NCBI RefSeq assembly: GCF_901000735.1
Contig: NC_081542.1
Coordinates: 30,486,838 to 30,550,837 of the forward strand
Source: Corylus avellana
Taxonomy: Eukaryota; Streptophyta; Magnoliopsida; Fagales; Betulaceae
DNA: 64,000 nt
Reading direction: 5' to 3'
Part shown: piece by piece, positions 11,559 through 21,665 of the stretch
Layout of the letters: each line of letters opens with the position of its first letter
How positions within the stretch are numbered: position 1 is the first letter of the stretch
Translations under genes and position numbers: made by a program
Notes under the pieces: model-generated
What the model saw: the letters and a program-made list of their open reading frames with translations, nothing else
Databases searched by the model: none
Told to the model about the DNA's origin: nothing

Positions 11559-12207
11559 GGTAAGTATTTCCAATTGTCTATCATCGTCCTTCTCTAGATG
11601 ATTTACCTTTCCAATGTAGCCATCACATTTAGTCTCAAGGTCTTTCACCATTGCCAAATATTGATAATTTTCATTCCCCAGCTCTTTCACCTTATCCAAC
11701 ATCACAGGAATAACTTTCATTCCTTTTTTCACAAATTGGTTTGTCCATCCATTTAAAAAATCGGCATGCTGCTTTTTTCTACATATATATAAAATATGAT
11801 TCAAACCAGTACACTCACTTCATGTTATTAACACTTCAATTTTGAAAAATATCAATTTTGATGTAAAACATGTATAGATTTGTGGTGAAATGAAACTACT
11901 CACGTTAGAATCATAGGTAGCACAACTCCGAAATCTTCTTCCAGAGTTTTCTAAAGTCCAAGATGTCTTTAAAGATGCAAGTAACGAGCAATAACAAACA
12001 CAAGACATTTGAGTACAGTCCACCGAAGTAGATCCAAATCCAAATGATGACTTCATCTACTCCTAATGAAAATAGCGTGAACTTAATTTGGATACCGTAT
12101 TCACCGAAAAAACCATCCAAAAATTTGGTTTGAATTTGAGTATATACCTTATCCAAGCCAAGAGAAGATTCATTTCCTTTGGATTTCCGTACTCGACCTA
12201 ATGACAT
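11559..12207 (-). pseudogene. GRF-type zinc-finger ORF, likely transposon-borne
   Basis: The minus strand shows a short first exon (MSLGRVRKSKGNESSLGLDK, ending at a GTATAT donor near 12148). A second exon from about 12056 has CVCYCSLLASLKTSW and NSGRRFRSC, the conserved core of the zf-GRF domain (C-x-C...C, GRRF..C). A third part after a TATGTAG acceptor near 11782 resumes with CRFFKWMD and a coiled-coil-like tail (LGNENYQYLAMVKDLETKC). The last part needs a frame change near 11735. Small GRF proteins are common and poorly characterised in plants, many near transposons. Here it points toward the Mutator transposase (convergent), so it may be the second gene of that element; that is inference. 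Confidence 0.65.
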
Positions 12208-12892
12208 TTCCTTCTCCGCACCTTCCAGTGCGAGTTCTCACGGTCAACGGATGGAAGGCAATTCGAGATCCCTTATGCATGCATTTGCAAACCAGATTGA
12301 AGCTCGATTTGAGGACAAACGATTTAAACTCAATTTAGGGATAACCGATTTATCGATTCTAGGGTTCAAGTCATTTGGGGATAACTGGGTGTGTGGCTCT
12401 GGGTTGAAGAAGAAGAAGGAAGGGAACAGAAGGAAAGGTAGCTCGACATTTCCATACGTACCCGTGAGTCTGATTTAATCTCGATTCGGGGAATAGTAGA
12501 AGAACTGACTCTGGAGCTCGATTCTAGGGTTCATGCGATTTAAGGGTAAATGGGGTATGCTACTCGGGTTTGAAGAAGAAGGACGAATTTGGTTAGATGA
12601 TGTGGCTAGTTAAATGTGCCAACATGGAACGAGGGACACATGTCGGCCTTACAGCTCATTTACGTGGCGATGACGTGGAATTCCGTTAATTGGGATTGAC
12701 GAAAACTAATGTGGTATTGATTTTGTCTTTTCCTATAGGTTAGGTACCATTTCTGACTGTTTTGGAATCCTAGGGAGAAAAAATAAAAAAATTGAAACCC
12801 AAGTATAGTAAAACTGTAAAACTGTTAATTGGAGCACTTTCTTCTATTTGTAAAATTTCTTTTAAAACTTTTAATTATGAAAATAACTCAAT
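12208..12892. other. Upstream flank of the GRF ORF, possible MULE terminal region
   Basis: Contains leader-like GAAGAAGAAGGA repeats (12400-12440 and 12570-12590). 12600-12740 combines ACGTGGCGATGACGTGG and TTCCGTTAA motifs, similar in character to long Mutator terminal inverted repeats. The matching opposite terminus was not found, so this is tentative. No host gene is visible. Confidence 0.35.
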
Positions 12893-13124
12893 GGATAGAA
12901 ATTTCCTCCAAACCAGTTTAGAGGAAATATCTTCCAACCCATTTAAAATAGTGCAAAGTATCTATAAACATTTAAAAGGCACATTAAATTCTTAACGTCA
13001 TTAATAGCAGTTTACTAATTTAGTTCAAATTTAATGTGACTTTTAAATAGTTATCGACACTTGGCACTATTTTAAATGGTTGGAGGATATTTCCTTCAAA
13101 CTGGTTTGGAGGAAATTTATGTCC
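12893..13124. mobile_element. Foldback MITE, family M, copy 1
   Basis: Two arms of roughly 95 bp are inverted copies of each other. The left arm begins GGATAGAAATTTCCTCCAAA and the right arm reads GGACATAAATTTCCTCCAAA on the minus strand. They pair through ATTTAAAATAGTGC to CACATTAAAT, leaving about 40 bp of loop. No protein is encoded. The target-site duplication is not clear; 9-bp flanks agree at only about 6 positions. Confidence 0.8.
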
Positions 13125-13396
13125 TAAATTAAATCTAAACCATCAATATCATAATAGATATCAATCATATCATGTTTTACGAAACCTTGTAGATTAAGAC
13201 ATTTGTTTTGCAAACTATCATTGATTTTAATTTCTTAAAATTAACGAAAAAACCAAAAATGTTTTCGTTATTCTTAATTGTAAAAATATTTTCAAAAATC
13301 AAATAAAAATAATAATGAAAGTGATTGATTGAGCTTTTTGGTAACTAACCTTTTTTTTATCGCTGATAAACTATGGAAGGATTTTAATAACTTAAA

Positions 13397-13480
13397 GGAT
13401 CCGGCTTAGGTGCCGTAGTTCAAAACTATGCACCATGCTGTAGCCCAAAACGACCCAGTTTGGGGTCGTTTTGGGCAATA
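13397..13480 (+). repeat. Left TIR of the Pack-MULE
   Basis: Starts GGATCCGGCTTAGG and includes the internal palindrome CCCAAAACGACCC...GGGTCGTTTTGGG; near-identical to 14405-14488 on the opposite strand. Confidence 0.9.
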
Positions 13481-13582
13481 ACAAAATAGTTTTTTTAAAG
13501 TAAAAGAAAAATAAAAATAAAAATATTAAAAAATTAAAACTACTAAAAAAATAAAAGAGAAAGAAAAAATAAAAAAATAAAA

Positions 13583-13640
13583 TCAAAGGGGTGGCTGGAG
13601 CCACCCTTGGCTAAATTGGGGTGGCCAAACCACCCCATTT
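13583..13640. repeat. Inverted repeat inside the Pack-MULE
   Basis: GGGGTGGCCAAACCACCCC is followed by CATTTTGGCCAAAATG within a GGTGG-rich stretch, which can fold into a strong hairpin. It lies between the left TIR and the captured leader. Confidence 0.6.
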
Positions 13641-13982
13641 TGGCCAAAATGGGGTGGTCTAGCCATGCCCAAAAGGCCAACAGAAAATAAAAAATAATAA
13701 AAAGGTCTGGGTTTTGGGGTGGCCGGACCGCCCCAAGGACCACCGTTCCCAGACCACCGACCTTCAAAGAAACGCAGAGGTTCTCGCCTTTCTCTGCCCT
13801 CTCCTTCATTCAAAACCACCAAAGTTCTCTCCTCCTCTTAGTCTTTCTTCAAATGTATCTTCTCCTCCAATCCCTTCTAATCTCTATTTAAGAAGAATAT
13901 TGAAATAAAGCTTAGGTGTATTTCTAAAGCTGTGTAGCTATTTGATTGAGATTTTTCCTCTGTTCTCACCCTCCGATCAGTC

Positions 13983-14282
13983 ATGGCAGTGGCAGAAAAA
14001 CAAACTGAAGCCCACCTGGATCTTGAGTACTCAATCCCCCGGCCACGCAAATCCGACGACCACATCCACATGAGTCCCACTAAGAAAATCCTCCTAATTC
14101 TCTTCGCCGTCATCATTGTCGGCTTCATCATCTTGTACAATTTCAGCCCCGCCAACCTCAAGATCCATGTCACTGACGCGTCTCTCGCGCAGTTCAATCT
14201 CACCAACAACAATGCGCAGCTCAACATCAGCATCAGAAACCCCAACAAAAGGATTGGATTATACAACGACACCATTCTCAAA
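13983..14282 (+). pseudogene. 5' fragment of an NDR1/HIN1-like (LEA_2) gene
   Basis: The ORF opens MAVAEKQTEAHLDLEYSIPR. A transmembrane helix follows at about residues 34-53 (ILLILFAVIIVGFIILYNF), then the start of a LEA_2 domain (LKIHVTDASLAQFNLTNNNA, NISIRNPNKRIG). NHL proteins are about 200-230 residues and sit in the plasma membrane, some acting in defence signalling. Here homology stops near residue 100 and a T-rich tail ends the frame at 14322. The leader upstream (13740-13982) looks like a captured 5' UTR. The start is supported by the family-typical N-terminus. It lies wholly inside the Pack-MULE, so it is a transduplicated fragment rather than a working gene. Confidence 0.85.
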
Positions 14283-14404
14283 CCGGCCATGCCCTTTGAT
14301 TTTTCTTTCTTTTTTTTTTTTTAGTAGTTTTATTTTTTAAATTATTGATTTTTTTTAATATTAAGTGAATTTTTAATTATTTCTTTTAAAAAACCTATTT
14401 TTTT

Positions 14405-14488
14405 ATTGCCCAAAACGAACCCAAACTGGGTCGTTTTGGGCTACAGCATGGTGCGATAGTTTTGAACTACCACGCATAAGCCAGATCC
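14405..14488 (-). repeat. Right TIR of the Pack-MULE
   Basis: Inverted copy of 13397-13480; on the minus strand it begins GGATCTGGCTTATG. Confidence 0.9.
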
Positions 14489-14509
14489 TAACTTAAAGAA
14501 TGAGTAGTT

Positions 14510-14964
14510 GACACATAGTGAAATTATGGAGAAGAAGAAAAGATTTCAAATTTGTAAAGAGAGGAGTTTGTAATTGAATAAAATATTTTAGAAACTTTCC
14601 ATCTTTTAGCATTTATTTATTTGTTTTTCCCATTTGATTTTTTTTTTCTGCTGGAGATGCCCCGTTTGGTTTGCGAAATAAACTCTTGGAATGGAATAAC
14701 TAACCCTATGTATAGTTATTCATTTGTAATGAAATTATGGTGAAATAGCTGGCAAATAGTGAAATTATGGAGAAGAAGAGAAGAATTCAAATTTGTAAAG
14801 AGAAGAGTAATTGAATAAAATATTTTAGAAACTTTCCATCTTTTAGCATTTATTTTTTTGTTTTTCCCATTTGATTTTTTATAGGTTGGACATGCCCCAT
14901 TTGGTTTGCGGAATAGGCCCTTGGAATAGAATAGCTAACCCTAGGTATAGTTATTCCTTTGTTT
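14510..14964. repeat. Direct duplication, two copies of about 215-220 bp
   Basis: 14510-14731 and 14752-14964 share the same run of motifs: AGTGAAATTATGGAGAAGAAG, AATAAAATATTTTAGAAACT, CCATTTGATTTTTT, TGCCCC, TTTGGTTTGCG and CTAACCCTA. No coding potential. The TTTGGTTTGCGGAATA motif recalls termini of plant hAT-type MITEs. Confidence 0.75.
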
Positions 14965-15109
14965 GATAACACTCTATTTCCATGGGACTACTAATCTCAT
15001 ATACACAGGGTTAGCTAAGTTACTAAAAAATGAGTCGCTTAGCTATTGATTTCCTGTGTGATTAAATTAATCGTGTAAATTGCCACAAAAAAACCCCACC
15101 CACTCACAC

Positions 15110-15650
15110 CCACGCCGTCTCTCTCTCTCTCTCTCACTCACTCTCTCTCTATTTCTTCTCTATTTGATCTCTCTCTGTTTCTCATTTCTTCGTTTCTCTA
15201 CAAATAAACAATTTTTCATGCCTCTGTCTGTTTCTCTACAAAGAAATTTTTTTTCATCCCCTCTCTCTCTCCGTTTCTGTAGCAGCTTTTTTTTTTTTTT
15301 TTTTAATTCCTTTTTTTTTTTTAATTATTTTTTTATGGCATCCTCTCATTGGTATGCATATATATTGTAAACAAAATTCATAACAATCGTCGTTGTATAT
15401 AGAAAATTTTTTTCATTCCCGTGTCTCTCTCTTTCTCTATCTCTCATTCTCTCTCTCTGTTTCTATACTACTTTTTTTTTTTTTTTTTTCAATGGCATCC
15501 TCTGATTGGTATGTATATATACTGTAAACAAAATTCATAACAATTGTTGTTGTATATAGAAATTTTTTTTTCATCCCCCTCTCTCTTTCTCTCTCTCTCT
15601 CTATTTATGTACCAGTCTCTACATCCTCTCATTGGTGTGATATGATGATT
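15110..15650. repeat. CT-rich tandem repeat, about three units
   Basis: A unit of about 155-200 bp consists of a (CT)n run, a poly-T tract, GGCATCCTCT(C/G)ATTGGTATG, and AACAAAATTCATAACAATCG or a close variant. It occurs near 15180-15400 and 15420-15560, with a partial copy to 15640. The ORFs here are low-complexity artefacts. Confidence 0.75.
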
Positions 15651-16352
15651 ATGTGATTTTTTTTATATAAATAATTTTATAATATAATTGCGAAAAATGG
15701 CCAACATAATTAATATATATATAATTGTTTATGTTTCAAAAAATAAAGAAAGAAAGTCCTTAACAATTTAAATTGTATTGTGTTATAAGGGTATTTTAGG
15801 AAATTTGATCAGAATATGATTTCATTCACCAATATATTGCGCTGTACCAAACGAAGGAATACATAATCAGTGTTCTATTCTAACGTTACAACCAAACGAA
15901 AGAATATGAATAGCTAGTATATTCCACACTCTTCAATTCCCAGTAATAGCTAATTTGTTTCCAATGGATTGAATTTTTTATAATGATTTGATTCCCTTCT
16001 TTATTGTTATCGATTTTTTAAGCTTTATTTATTTCAGAATGTCGGAGAATCAAATAATATCAATGCATTTTTTTTAAAATTAAGTAGGGGGCCTTAATTA
16101 AAACGTATATATTGACAACAAATATGTATTTATTTATTTATTATAGAAATTGTTTTATTAGGATTCATTAATTGGAGGCATTTTCCATGATTAGGAGCCT
16201 TAATTAAAGAATATGGATGGTAAGGATGACTTGAAATTTTTTTATTGAATTTTTTTAATTGGAGGCCTTATTAAATTGGGGGCCCTAGGTGGCAGCCTAA
16301 CTCGGCTAAGGGTTGGGCTAACCCTAAGGTTAGACATATAATATTAATTCAT
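15651..16352. other. AT-rich intergenic sequence
   Basis: No coding signal or clear element was seen. CCAAACGAAGGAATA and CAACCAAACGAAAGAATATGAATAGC (15848-15915) resemble an inverted version of the hAT-like termini near 14900, hinting at a decayed element spanning the CT-rich repeats. Confidence 0.4.
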
Positions 16353-16578
16353 GGATAAAGTTTTCCTCCAAACTGGGTTGAAAGAATTTTCTTTAACGTA
16401 ATATATAAATGTGACATGTGTACCTTTAACATGTGAGATGCACATTTTTTTTAATAGCATGGATAAAGTTGAAATAAATTTTATTGAAAACTCATATGTA
16501 TCTCACATATTATTAAAATAAGTAATACATGTTACTTTTACATATTAGGTTAAAAGAAACTCCTTTGGCCCTTTGTCC
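16353..16578. mobile_element. Foldback MITE, family M, copy 2
   Basis: Starts GGATAAAGTTTTCCTCCAAA and ends in GTCC like the copy at 12893-13124. The arms pair more loosely (CTTTAACGTAATATATAAATG with its inverted partner near 16530-16550, and ATGTGAGATGCACAT with its partner near 16500). This copy is older or more divergent. Confidence 0.6.
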
Positions 16579-16668
16579 TAAATTTATTCACTTCATTAAT
16601 GTTCAAAATTTAGGTTTCATATTAAAGAAGGGCCGGGACAGGAAATTCGTGTTTCATCAATGTATATA

Positions 16669-17843
16669 GGGGATCCGGATCCTCTCCAGTTAAAATAAAC
16701 TGGAAAATATCCAGTTTACGGTTCAGATTTTTTAAAAAAGATCTAAGGTGCAAAATCTATCACATCATCAAACAGCCAGTTAACAGTATCTGAAAGAAAA
16801 CCTAAACTTTAACGGCAAATCCCTCTTCCATCCAAACCCATATCCCTCCCCATTTCCTCCACCAGTGGCTATTTCTCTGATTGGGTTTTTCCACGGCAAC
16901 CTCCTCCGTCGCTACTCGCTTTTGGTGTGCCATTGGCCACAAGGTGTTCGAGTATTTCTTTCGAAATGGAAAAGTGGTTTTTTTTTTTTTTTTTTTTTTT
17001 TCTTTCTCACTTTTGTTTGTTTCTCCTCTGTGTCTTGGAAGAATGGTAGTAACTGCAAAAACCCAGGAAAGGATTAGAGGAATGGGGATATGTTGAAGTC
17101 AAACCCAGTAAAATACTCAAACATCTTGTGCCAGCATGAAACCAGGAAGGTTCATAATTGTATAAAGCTTCATTCCTTTTTTTTTTTTTTTTCTTTTTAA
17201 TTTTCTCAAATGGAGTGTTGATATTTGCTGAGGAACACCTTACACAGAAGCCTGTATGTTTTGGTGGCTCATTAAGTCCCTATAGAGTTGAGGATTCCTC
17301 TAAGCCGAGGAATTGAGATAGGGATTTTTGAAACAATTTGAAACCGAGAACTTTGACATGGTTGCGAAAAGCTGATCTTTTGTTTGTGGCTAAAGAACAC
17401 CAAAATTCATCTGACGATGAGGTGGTGGTGGAGAAACCTGCTGCCGGTACGTACGGGAATCATTTTCGATCTCAAGCTCTTTGGGAAGCATTATCGTGTC
17501 TAGATCTCTCTCTTTTTCTCTCAAGCAATAACACTCAAACAAAGAGTCTTCTTCCTTGTTCTTTGTTCATGGCCAAGGAACACCAAAAGCCAGCGATGGA
17601 GGAGATGGTGGTGCAAAAATACATCACAGAGAAGGATCCGCCGGAGCCAGAGAAGGTACGGTGGTTGAGGAAGTGGGGAAGGAAGAGGGGAATTTGGGTA
17701 TGGATGAAAGAGAAGATTTGAGGTTAAAGTTAACGTTTTCTTTAGATGACAGAGTTAGAGCTCATTTTTTTAAAAAAAAACACGTGGCAATATTTCAACC
17801 TTCGATTCTTTTAAAACAATCTGGGCCGTGAATAGGATCCCTT
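16669..17843. mobile_element. Possible second gene-capturing DNA element
   Basis: The left edge near 16669-16765 (GGATCC, CGGTTCAGATTTTTTAAAAAAGA) and the right edge near 17770-17843, read on the minus strand (GGATCC, CGGCCCAGATTGTTTTAAAAGA), look like diverged terminal inverted repeats. The interior is unusually GC-rich and gene-like for this region. No transposase is present. No target-site duplication could be defined, so this is a weak call. Confidence 0.35.
17338..17721 (+). CDS. Unrecognised 127-residue ORF, possibly captured gene pieces
   Basis: I do not recognise this protein. It is highly charged and contains an internal near-repeat: KEHQNSSDDEVVVEKP (about residues 20-35) and KEHQKPAMEEMVVQKY (about residues 81-96). 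This suggests a small duplication or alternative exon structure. It lies inside the putative element 16669-17843 and in a locally GC-rich segment. It has no signal peptide or membrane segment. It could equally be a non-coding relic of a captured gene leader. Confidence 0.2.
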   Translation: MKPRTLTWLRKADLLFVAKEHQNSSDDEVVVEKPAAGTYGNHFRSQALWEALSCLDLSLFLSSNNTQTKSLLPCSLFMAKEHQKPAMEEMVVQKYITEKDPPEPEKVRWLRKWGRKRGIWVWMKEKI

Positions 17844-17849
17844 TCCTTG

Positions 17850-19049
17850 CATCCTGTTCCTACCCAGTTATAGATGGCGAAAAGAATTTGTCAGAATCTT
17901 AATTAAAGGGTTCCCCATCCTGTAAAAGTCTAGTTGAGAATGAAATCTTTAGTTTCGGTAAAGTGTACCCACGTCATTGAAAAAGGCTAACTTTTCTCAT
18001 CCGGGTGTTCGAGTCCTCCCAGGTATGTCTGTTTCCCAAGCTTTAGCAATCTATTCTGCCATTGTGAAAGTTGGATTTCTTTGATATTTTGTGAATCTAA
18101 TCTTTTGGGGGTGCTCTGCTTTCAGAGTAGATGTTTGATTGTTTAGATCCGTATGGTTTTGTCAATGTGATTATATATTGTATGCTTATGCATTTCATTT
18201 TTCTTGTTTTAGTTTACATTTTTTTTTAGATTGTTTTGTCGTGGGTTGGATTTGGAATGTGGAGAGGTTGTGATTTTCGTTGGGATTTGATATTTGTTGT
18301 TGAACTGAAGTAGATTTGGTCCTACTTTTGATTTGCTTATGAGGTTTCAAAAACAAGCTTCTATTTTATTTTTTGTAATTGTTTCATTTCCCACATGTTC
18401 TAAATGTAAATTGATATGTGGGAACGATAAGTTTGGAATATCCTTCATACAGAATAATCTGCTTATTAGCTTATTTTGATTGCTGATAAAATAGATTTTC
18501 GTCTTTTTAATGTGCTCTTATTGTGTATTTGTTTTGTGGTGAAAATAATCGGCTCCAATTAAGTCAATAGATACTCTAATGGAGATTACAAAGTGGGTAA
18601 AGGTTTGAGATGATAATTAAAAGCATAGGTTTTTTTTTTTTCAAGTTTTACCAAAACATTTATATCCTAAAGTAGCTAGGTTGTGTTTCTTTTCCATTTG
18701 ATATCATTTATCATATGCATCAGTTATTAAATGCCTTCAACTGCTCCATACGATTCTTGTTGGTATTCATGGCTCTCATACCACATTGATAGGAACCCAT
18801 AACAAAGAACAGAGAATACATTGATAATGAATCCAATTAGGGTTGGAAACAAGCTACAACTTTTGCATGCCTATAGAAAAATACAAAAGGGAAATAAATT
18901 TCCGTAGTTGGAACTTCTGTATACACTAGAAGAAGATACTACTTTTCTCCTTACTACAGTATGGGGGCATATTATGAAGAATGAATACAACTGTTTTTCA
19001 TCTCAGCTAGTCGTACCAAAACCCACACATCTCAGCTAGCAACATTTGC
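17850..19049. other. Intergenic sequence 3' of the receptor kinase
   Basis: No coding frame or repeat was recognised. Splice-like motifs (CCCAGGTATGTCTG at about 18020 and TTTCAGAG at about 18122) and T-rich stretches look like an intron of an unidentified transcript, but no exon with protein similarity is visible. Confidence 0.4.
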
Positions 19050-19521
19050 TTAAGCTTCCCTGATTACCTGAGACACCCATCGCATGGTGGTCCTGTAATC
19101 TGGTGTTATGATTAAGCAGGAAAATGCTTGCTTCACCACGGAAGCCACTTCTTTCTCAAACAGAGCAGCAGGAGGTGGGAGACGCAGATCTAGCACTTCC
19201 TTAAGCTCAATGCTTTTCTCACCAGTGCTGAGAGAGGAAAGAAGCTCCTTTGGATGCTCTCCCACTATCACTTCAAGAGCTAGAACGCCAAAGCTATAAA
19301 CATCACATTTTTCAGTAGCCTTCATTGTGTATGCTAGCTCTGCAACATTGCTGAAACGTTCATTTTTTTAGTAAGTATAAAAAGAAAGGAAAAAAAAAAA
19401 AAAACAAATAGTTTACGATAAGCATACCAGGTGCTATACAACCATATGTGCCTGCAATGAGTGTCCAATTACTAGAATCAGGCTTCATAATCCTTGATGT
19501 GCCAAAATCAGAGATGCAAGC

Positions 19522-20716
19522 TGATGTATGCCAAATATTGCATATTTGGACCCCTTAATTTACTTGTGTTAATCCTTTAGCTGTGTTATTATCTGATGTT
19601 CTGTGTTAGTTTTGTGTTTTTAGTATTTTGTAGGTGTTGAAGAAAAACTACTTTTTGGAAGAAAACATACTTTGAGAAGACCTAGATGATGTGGTTAAGT
19701 TTAACCAAATCCAAAAAATGGGTAAATCGGATTAAGGATAAGATTGGATAAAATTTCGAATTGGATTCAAATTCAGATTCTACACGTCTCAGTATTTTGA
19801 CCATAACTTTTCGTTCACATATCCGATTGAGGTGATTCAAGTGGCGTTGGAAAGCTAACTCAAAATACTACAATTCATTGTGAAATAGAATTTTCCTAAT
19901 TCTGACATTTACTATTCCAAAATCGTCCCGTAATTAAATAGTACAAACCTGGACGAATTGTATCCGATTTCAACTTGTAAAACCCTAAGTTTTAGGTCTA
20001 TAAATAGGGAATTATCAGATTAGTTAAGGGGGCTACGAATTTGAAGATTGCAGAGGAGAAAGAAGAGAGTTTAAGGTTTTCCTAACTTTTGAATCTCTAC
20101 TTTGTGATTCTTATTTGTAAGTACTCGATTTTACATTATGAATTCAATCAATTTTGTTTTGTCTTTCAATAACATGAGAGGCTAAACCTTCAACTAAGGT
20201 TAAAGATGAAGCCTCACTTATGAGTAGCAACTTTGTTTCATGTATGTAATATTTCCCAATTTAATGGTTTAATTGCTCTATTGTTTTACTTCTAATCAAT
20301 TGGATTGAATAACTCTTGGATATCTTTTGTGATTCAAGGATACACTTGATGATTTAAGATTATTCAATATAATTGATTGCTTGGTTTTCTTTGTTAAAAA
20401 TTGGATAAGATTTATATGTGAGAACTTTGGGGAATATTATAGATCATGAAATTATGTTGTTATGAATTTGTGAGTGCGGATTCCGAAACCTTAGTGCTTC
20501 GTCATAAGATTTCAATCACTTTAAATTGCTCATGCTTTTGCTTTTTCATTCAAACAAAAAAAATCTCTCAAAAATTTGGAACTAGACTAGGGTTTAATTA
20601 ATTTAGATTTAAACTTGCTTTCAAGAATACAATTCCCTATGGGTTCGATCTCGCACTTGCAATTCATTAACTACAATTGATTCGTGCACTTGCGAGTTAA
20701 ATAAATTTGCACAACA
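19522..20716 (+). mobile_element. Solo LTR in the kinase exon
   Basis: TG...CA ends (TGATGTATGCC to TTGCACAACA) are flanked by a perfect 5-bp duplication CAAGC (19517-19521 and 20717-20721). A TATA box is at 19999-20006. No internal region remains, so it arose by LTR-LTR recombination. The first 60 bp and the CCATAACTTTTCG module near 19800 are shared with the other family B-type LTRs in this window. It sits between the codons for EAC and the SDFG motif of the receptor kinase. Confidence 0.93.
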
Positions 20717-21380
20717 CAAGCCTCAAACTCACTGTTGAGAAGCACATTTTTGCTTGATATGTCCCGATGAATGATTGGTGGTGAGCAGTCATGATGCATG
20801 TAAGACAAAGCATTTGCTATGCTTCTGACAATGTCCACCCGTTTCCTCCAACCCATTTCTTTGGCTTCTTTTTCATTGCTTAGGATACTAGCCAAGCTTC
20901 CCCGCTCAATGTAGTCATAAACTAGGAACTTGTGTGGCCCTTGAGAACAGAATCCATAGAATTTAACAATGTTTCAATGTCGTATTTTTGTTAATACTCG
21001 AATCTCATTCTCGAAAATCTTTGTGTCGTCTATCTCTTCACCTTCCAGGCACGAGATTATCTTTATTGCTAGCAAATGTCCTGTTGGCATCTCAGCTTTG
21101 TAAACTCTTCTGCTTCCACCCACCCCAATACAAAAGTTGCCGTCGAAGCCATTGGTGGCTTCGATGATATCTTCATATACGATTTTCCCATCAAAATTCA
21201 GTATTGAGAATAGATTTCCACTGTTTGATGGTTTACCTTCTTTTGGGTTGCTTCTCAGTTTTGCTCCACGGGAGGAGAGAGTAAAAAGCCAAACTACAAA
21301 AACAAATGCTAGCAGTATTACAAACAAAGAAGCTCCAACGATGACAAAAACTATTGAAAATGGAAAAGAATGCTCAAACT

Positions 21381-21665
21381 TGGAGAAAAATCAACTTGCC
21401 TTCTCATTAGAATTGCATGTACACTATATATACCAAGTCTGTTTTAGCTTAGTCTGAAAACAGAATTAGTTTGAACACGTGCACTTACAAAATAACAACC
21501 AACTTACAACTGAAACTTACAAATAACAACCAACTTACAACTGAAAGCTTAACTAATAAACTTGTAACTTAGTAGCTAAACTGCTCCTACAATCATGGAG
21601 TTTATTGCATGCTGATGTGGCAGCAGGGTAAGTCACTTGCTTTGGCTGCTCTGCTTGTACTCTCA
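21381..21665 (-). mobile_element. Short solo LTR (copia-like) in the receptor kinase
   Basis: The plus strand runs TGGAGAAAAAT to GTACTCTCA, with TG/CA ends. Flanking 5-mers AAACT (21376-21380) and ATACT (21666-21670) differ at one base. On the minus strand it has a TATATATAG promoter-like motif near 21425 and direct repeats of GTAAGTTGGTTGTTATTT. Removing it rejoins the kinase reading frame exactly, which supports the boundaries. Copia assignment rests only on its size and end sequences. Confidence 0.7.

Larger units (their letters stand above)
13397..14488 (+). mobile_element. Pack-MULE carrying an NDR1/HIN1-like gene fragment
   Basis: Inverted repeats of 84 bp (13397-13480 and 14405-14488) are flanked by a perfect 9-bp direct repeat TAACTTAAA (13388-13396 and 14489-14497), the target-site length typical of Mutator-like elements. 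There is no transposase inside. The interior instead holds a GC-rich gene-like segment with 5' leader and the start of a LEA_2 protein ORF. A non-autonomous Mutator element with captured host sequence is by definition a Pack-MULE. The TIRs differ at only a few positions, so the insertion is not very old. Confidence 0.88.

Noticed and set aside
15080..15370. 96-residue ORF rich in Ser, Leu and Phe
   Set aside because: Produced by (CT)n and poly-T tandem repeats.
17960..18030. Possible tRNA gene or tRNA-derived SINE (GTGTTCGAGTCC resembles a B box)
   Set aside because: No matching A box, no acceptor-stem pairing and no anticodon arm could be drawn; a chance B-box-like match.
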